Below are positions 5,883 to 9,316 of a stretch of 9,316 bases of DNA, piece after piece (position 1 is the first letter of the stretch; each line of letters starts with the position of its first letter). The stretch comes from JAYTQQ01 sp043746635. GTDB lineage: Bacteria > Bdellovibrionota > Bdellovibrionia > Bdellovibrionales > JAMPXM01. The stretch lies in NCBI GenBank assembly GCA_043746635.1, contig JAYTQQ010000275.1, forward strand, positions 1 to 9,316. Reading direction: 5' to 3'. The position numbers and the translations under genes were made by a program. Below the pieces are notes generated by a model that saw nothing but the letters and a program-made list of their open reading frames with translations, was not told the origin of the DNA and searched no databases.

Positions 5883-7292
5883 ATGAACTCATGGATTGAG
5901 AACGAATTCGAAGAAGCTATTTTTCCTGATCGCCGGCTCAAAAGTCGGATCATGAAGTTAACCTCCCAACTTTCAGCAGAATTCGGGCAGTCTATACCGA
6001 TGGCATGTCAGGATTGGGCAGCAACGAAGGCTGCATATCGTCTTCTTGACAATGACCGTTTCGACGAAAGGCATATCATGAAAGGGCATTTCGGTGCGAC
6101 GGCCTCACGTGTGGTGCAGGTTGATGGACCGATTTTAGTTCTTCACGACACGAGTGAATTTATCTATAAGCGGAATAACGATAAGATTGGGAAGATCAGG
6201 AAAATGCATCGCAATCCAGCCGCAGATATGATCGGCGGCAAAAAGTATTTTACCCAGTGCGGGATCTTGATGCACGCATCGTTCGCCATGACTTCAGACG
6301 GTTTACCGTTGGGACTAAGTGCATTGAAGTTCTGGGCGCGCAAGGACTTTACGGATTGCAACAAGAGAAAGAAGAAAGTGAATCCGACTCGAGTTCCCAT
6401 CGAAGAAAAAGAAAGTTACCGATGGATTGAGAGTTTGCGCGCATCAACTGATCGACTTGGATCGCCCCAGCGATGTGTGCATATCGCTGATCGTGAAGGA
6501 GATATGTACGAATTCCTTCATGAAGCTTTTGAAACTAAAAGTCATTTTCTTGTAAGAATCTGCGTAAATCGAAGGACGACGGATGAGCTTAATGTCTATG
6601 AACAACTTAAAAAGCAGCCGACCGCAGGGATTCACAAAATTATTTTTTTCGATGAAAAAAGCAAAGCCGTTGAAACCGAGCTTGAGATAAAATTTAAAAA
6701 ACTGACGCTTAAGCCGTCTGACGGGCGTAAAGCAGGATTGTATGGAACTCGCTCCGTTACTGTTATTACGGCGAAGGAGAAAAAAGGTCGAAAGACTGGG
6801 AGACCGCTCATCGACTGGAAACTCGTGACAGACTTACCCATCGAAACAATTGAGGAGGCAGTTGAAAAGCTTCAGTGGTATGCGCTGAGATGGCGAATTG
6901 AAGTTTACTTCAAGGTTTTAAAATCTGGTTGTCGTGCCGAAGATCTTAAATTACGAAGCTCACCGCGACTGACTAAACTTATTTCTCTTTTCTGTATCGT
7001 GAGTTGGCGAGTGTTTTGGCTCACTATGATGAACCGTGAAACAGAGCAAGTTCCGGCAAGTATTTCATTAACAGAAACTGAAATTCGAATCCTTGATAAG
7101 CTGTTCCCACGCAAAGATGCTCGAAAAAGAAAAATCCTCTCCGAATATATTACAAAGATCGCGAGATTGGGAGGGTATCTGGCTCGTTCATCAGATCCTC
7201 CACCGGGCAATCAAGTTATTTGGCGAGGTATGAGAAAACTTCACGAGATTCATAGCGGGGTAAAAATAGCCGATGATTTTGTGGGTAATTGA
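5883..7292 (+). CDS. IS4-family (Tn5-type) transposase, apparently intact
   Basis: The 469-aa protein is full length for the family. Residues 1-70 match the N-terminal Tn5-like DNA-binding domain (IPMACQDWAATKAAYRLLDN). The RNase H-fold catalytic triad is visible: Asp89 (LVLHDTSEF), Asp203 (HIADREGDMYEF) and Glu340. Glu340 lies within a perfect Y-2-R-3-E-6-K signature (Tyr333, Arg336, Glu340, Lys347; YALRWRIEVYFKVLK). The beta-strand insertion between Asp203 and Glu340 is present. The C-terminus retains the conserved IARLGGYLAR and IWRGMRKLHEI segments. The enzyme catalyses cut-and-paste transposition through hairpin ends in Tn5. The ATG at 5883 is chosen because an in-frame TGA lies 18 nt upstream and the next residues match family starts. 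The Shine-Dalgarno is poor, common for transposases. Its reading frame shows no damage, unlike the IS630 copy. Confidence 0.93.
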   Translation: MNSWIENEFEEAIFPDRRLKSRIMKLTSQLSAEFGQSIPMACQDWAATKAAYRLLDNDRFDERHIMKGHFGATASRVVQVDGPILVLHDTSEFIYKRNNDKIGKIRKMHRNPAADMIGGKKYFTQCGILMHASFAMTSDGLPLGLSALKFWARKDFTDCNKRKKKVNPTRVPIEEKESYRWIESLRASTDRLGSPQRCVHIADREGDMYEFLHEAFETKSHFLVRICVNRRTTDELNVYEQLKKQPTAGIHKIIFFDEKSKAVETELEIKFKKLTLKPSDGRKAGLYGTRSVTVITAKEKKGRKTGRPLIDWKLVTDLPIETIEEAVEKLQWYALRWRIEVYFKVLKSGCRAEDLKLRSSPRLTKLISLFCIVSWRVFWLTMMNRETEQVPASISLTETEIRILDKLFPRKDARKRKILSEYITKIARLGGYLARSSDPPPGNQVIWRGMRKLHEIHSGVKIADDFVGN

Positions 7293-7373
7293 AAGCGTGA
7301 TGACGCGCTTACTATTCACAGTCGCATTTCTTGTCTAACAGCAGAATAAAAAATTGAAATCGTTCAGATGATA

Positions 7374-7397
7374 GGAGCCGACACTTCTGACGGCTCC
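7374..7397 (-). terminator. Hairpin terminator after the 338-aa gene
   Basis: GGAGCCG (7374-7380) pairs perfectly with CGGCTCC (7391-7397) across a 10-nt loop, 22 nt past the minus-strand stop at 7420. T-rich sequence follows some distance downstream on the minus strand, but there is no immediate U-tract. It sits between two converging genes and could also stop transcription coming from the transposase. Confidence 0.5.
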
Positions 7398-7419
7398 CAA
7401 TTCAACACAAAGAAAAATG

Positions 7420-8436
7420 TTATAGCGCCGATGGGTTTGCGGCCATTCCTTGCCAAGTGCCAAGGATCGAGCTGGAGGTAAGACTCTGAGCGCTAAGCGG
7501 ACCACTGGCAGTTGCCGCATAATAGTCGAAGGCTCCAAAGCTTAAGCTTGTACAGTTACTGCCTCCACTTGAAGTAGTTGTTGATGTTCCACTTTCAACT
7601 GCAACAAGGCAGCTACCGTTAGCCGTCGCAGGTGCGGCTAAGCCCGCAGTATCGAGAGCATAGAAACCACCTGATCCGGATCCTCCGGCAGCCTCATAAT
7701 ACATATTGTAGTAGTTGCTAGTGGCTGTAGCTGATGGTGGCGCGCCCGACATAGCAAATCGAAATCCATTGGTGCCGTCATAAAATGACATATTTAGTTG
7801 CATATTTGTAGTGGTCTTGCTGCCCAGAGCTCGCATCGTATAAGTCTTTAGGCCCTGGGTAAACGAGGCCTTTGCCTTAATGGTCTGATTTACAGTAGCA
7901 GAACCAAGGTCATAAATAATTTCCATAGCATCTGAATTATTTCCGTTCATTATGCCCGGAACATTAAGAGCATAACCCTTGTTGACGCCCGTAGTTTTAC
8001 CATATGAAAACGCAATATAATACATGCGATTAAAATTTGCTACCTTAGTGCAATCCGCTGATGCGATCACGCACATCCAAACTGAGCCTACATAATCATA
8101 AACAACACTGTTGACAGTCGTCGGAGTCTTTACAATTTCAGCATGGACTTTGAATGCTCCAAAGGTTTTGGTTGCAGCCCCAGGCCCGACAATCCCCATA
8201 TCTTTTTCCATATGACAGAAAAAGCCGTTGATGCCACCTATGATTCCTCCGTAGCCACCACAAGCTTCCACTTCAACTGTAGTACCTTCCGATTCACTGT
8301 TACGGGATTCCTTACGTTGATCGGGCCCACCAAACAACATTTCATAAAACTGAATCCCTCCGCTTCCATCGGTAGCTTTGGCTATCGCTGGAATGGCGAG
8401 CGCAATACATAGTAATGCATAAACGTACAACTTCAT
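7420..8436 (-). CDS. Exported cysteine-containing protein of unknown function (338 aa)
   Basis: Residues 1-21 are a signal peptide with the core YALLCIALAIPAIA and cleavage after AKA (19-21). The mature part is rich in Gly, Ser, Thr, Ala and Tyr and poor in charge, typical of beta-rich surface or secreted proteins. It holds six cysteines (59, 74, 122, 129, 276, 295), an even number compatible with three disulfides: CGGYGG, FFCHMEKD, WMCVIASADC, GSCLVAV and SNCTSL. A Gly/Ser-rich stretch covers 250-296. There is no membrane anchor and no lipobox, and I recognise no family. The start ATG 8436 has a strong GGAGG (8441-8445). It follows a 40-aa lipoprotein gene by 43 nt in the same direction, so the two are probably co-transcribed and may act together at the envelope. 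A hairpin terminator lies downstream. Confidence 0.8.
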   Translation of the reverse strand: MKLYVYALLCIALAIPAIAKATDGSGGIQFYEMLFGGPDQRKESRNSESEGTTVEVEACGGYGGIIGGINGFFCHMEKDMGIVGPGAATKTFGAFKVHAEIVKTPTTVNSVVYDYVGSVWMCVIASADCTKVANFNRMYYIAFSYGKTTGVNKGYALNVPGIMNGNNSDAMEIIYDLGSATVNQTIKAKASFTQGLKTYTMRALGSKTTTNMQLNMSFYDGTNGFRFAMSGAPPSATATSNYYNMYYEAAGGSGSGGFYALDTAGLAAPATANGSCLVAVESGTSTTTSSGGSNCTSLSFGAFDYYAATASGPLSAQSLTSSSILGTWQGMAANPSAL

Positions 8437-8479
8437 AACGCCTCCAAAAGTAAAATTTTTAATTAAATTTAATCTTCGA

Positions 8480-8602
8480 TTACATTGCTAAACGCGGTAA
8501 AAAATTGCTGCCGGCCGCACTGCTATTACCGTTAGCACAACCGCCCGCTAAAGCCGCCACGATTAAAACTAGAAAACTCAAAAAAACGATTTTTGTCTTC
8601 AT
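8480..8602 (-). CDS. Small lipoprotein (40 aa)
   Basis: The ATG at 8600-8602 opens a 40-codon frame ending TAA at 8480-8482. Residues 1-21 are a textbook lipoprotein signal: Lys at 2 and 4, the hydrophobic core IVFLSFLVLIVAALA, then AGGC with the lipidated Cys at 22. Only about 19 residues remain in the mature form (CANGNSSAAGSNFLPRLAM). A strong GGGAGG lies four bases before the start, slightly close but clear. Small lipoproteins of this kind (the entericidin type is one known example) sit in the membrane; a role cannot be assigned here. Its stop lies 43 nt before the start of the 338-aa exported protein, so it is the first gene of a likely two-gene unit. Confidence 0.75.
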   Translation of the reverse strand: MKTKIVFLSFLVLIVAALAGGCANGNSSAAGSNFLPRLAM

Positions 8603-9048
8603 ACGTCCTCCCTTTTTTATGTAATGATCACTTCGACCATTTGTTATCGGCGCCTAGGTTCAGAAACTTTAAACTGTCATCAAAATAATTCAGTATTTGT
8701 ATACAAATCTTGATCTGAAACAAAAAATACAAAAGACAAGATGCCCACAATGTTGAGCCATGATGAAATCTCGAAGCGGTCGGAATGGCAGATTCTGAGA
8801 ATGTACTAAAATCCTATTTGTCGTCGCACCCGTAAAATTTCTTAGCTATGAAAAGACTCACCCCTTCCACCGGCAGTCATTTTATTCTCTCGTAAAACAA
8901 GCAGGATAATTTCTTAAGCGCGCGGATAACTTTTCTACCAATACCATTGTGCCGAAAATTGTGCCACTCATAAACTTTCGAGAAAAATGTCTTTTCGAAA
9001 CTGGGCTTCGCAGGAAAAATGAAAATACATGATTAAATAAATGATCAA
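8603..9048. other. 446-bp intergenic region with repeat motifs
   Basis: There is no convincing gene; a 60-codon minus-strand frame (8882-9064) overlaps the end of the DUF1566 gene and has no ribosome-binding site. The region holds a 14-bp palindrome (8695-8708), two direct copies of ATTGTGCC 12 bp apart (8946-8953 and 8958-8965), and an imperfect hairpin TTTCGA/TCGAAA (8976-9000) below the DUF1566 stop. The promoter of the lipoprotein unit should lie here, but I cannot place it confidently. Confidence 0.4.
8695..8708. promoter_or_regulatory. Perfect 14-bp palindrome, candidate operator
   Basis: ATTTGTATACAAAT is a perfect inverted repeat, 92 bp upstream of the lipoprotein start codon. Symmetric AT-rich sites of this size are typical for dimeric helix-turn-helix regulators. 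No regulator gene is present in the window and no promoter elements are clear around it, so its target and direction are inferred. Confidence 0.4.
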
Positions 9049-9316
9049 CTATCTCCGCACACAACGGACCCAGTCAGCGCTGGACTTCGCATAGGTGGGC
9101 AGCCAGCCGTCTAAAAAACGCTCTCCGTACGCGGCGTCCTTATATTGTTCCGACGAGGACCAATAGACTGCACCACTCAAATCAAAGTTTAAAATCGTGG
9201 CGTTACTTATATACAAGACATTCAGCTCATTGAGTGCTGGCAAATACCAATCCGTATGACCGTCTTCATTTAGAACTGCGCAGTCTTTGGCGGCATAGTA
9301 AACAGCACCCGCATCA
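9049..9316 (-). CDS. DUF1566/Lcl-domain protein, C-terminal part
   Basis: The 88 visible residues form the C-terminal end of a DUF1566 (Lcl C-terminal) domain. They show the diagnostic order: AVYYAAKDCAVL, then HTDWYLPALNELNVLY (the family's DWRLPT-x-x-EL), then GAVYWSSSEQYKDAAY, and the closing SADWVRCVRR at the stop. The domain is found in exported or lipoprotein surface proteins of many Gram-negatives, often in several copies per genome; its molecular role is poorly known. The frame is open to the window edge, so the start and any signal peptide lie beyond 9316; a TTG at 9243 is internal, not a start. Transcription runs leftward into a gene-free stretch with only a weak hairpin. Confidence 0.85.
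   Translation of the reverse strand, partial: DAGAVYYAAKDCAVLNEDGHTDWYLPALNELNVLYISNATILNFDLSGAVYWSSSEQYKDAAYGERFLDGWLPTYAKSSADWVRCVRR

Larger units (their letters stand above)
5542..7373 (+). mobile_element. IS4-family (Tn5/IS50-like) insertion sequence, outer limits
   Basis: The element is inferred from its transposase. The coordinates are the widest limits set by neighbours: the possible 70-aa gene on the left and the terminator hairpin of the 338-aa gene on the right. Terminal repeats and target duplications were not identified. TGTTAGACA at 5289-5297, inverted at 7332-7340, is the only notable pair. It is 9 bp with no extended match, and it would place the left end outside these limits. 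Confidence 0.4.

Noticed and set aside
6164..7210. Minus-strand frames within the transposase gene
   Set aside because: Shadows of a full-length IS4-family transposase with all catalytic motifs on the plus strand.
8946..8965. Two direct ATTGTGCC copies considered as a CRISPR or iteron start
   Set aside because: Only two 8-bp copies at a 12-bp period; no further units and no associated cas or replication gene.
8882..9064. 60-aa minus-strand frame
   Set aside because: Overlaps the end of the DUF1566 gene in another frame, has no ribosome-binding site, and crosses the repeat-containing intergenic sequence.

Overview
The window is a moderately AT-rich piece of a bacterial chromosome. It carries small stress or envelope genes, several exported proteins without a recognisable family, and two insertion sequences, one decayed and one apparently intact. 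The hemerythrin, BON and glycine-rich stress proteins, together with the many signal-peptide hypotheticals, fit a Gram-negative of the Bdellovibrionota or another lineage formerly placed in the deltaproteobacteria. That placement is an inference from protein style; no rRNA, tRNA or lineage marker is present.

Left part (1-2400). Minus-strand genes form two likely transcription units. A BON-domain exported protein (1969-2343) has a good promoter and is followed after 52 nt by a glycine-rich membrane-associated stress protein (1323-1916), with a hairpin downstream. A hemerythrin-like protein (515-1054) is followed after 36 nt by a 103-aa hypothetical protein (167-478). Together they look like a general stress or envelope maintenance cluster.

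Middle (2400-5880). A dead IS630-family element holds a transposase reading frame broken by one in-frame TGA and two single-base shifts. All three lesions can be located, and the DDE residues survive. A 445-bp stretch without a convincing gene follows and includes a perfect 13-bp inverted repeat. Next come a 371-aa exported protein of unknown function (4058-5173) and a possible 70-aa two-helix membrane protein (5329-5541).

Right part (5880-9316). A full-length IS4/Tn5-type transposase (5883-7292) lies on the plus strand and converges on a hairpin terminator. Facing it is a two-gene unit: a 40-aa lipoprotein (8480-8602) followed by a 338-aa exported protein with six cysteines in its mature part (7420-8436). 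A perfect 14-bp palindrome lies upstream of this unit. The window ends inside a DUF1566/Lcl-type gene on the minus strand.

I found no CRISPR array, tRNA, rRNA or recognisable defence system. The items most worth following are the lipoprotein/exported-protein pair with its palindrome, the orphan 371-aa exported protein, and the precise decay history of the IS630 copy.
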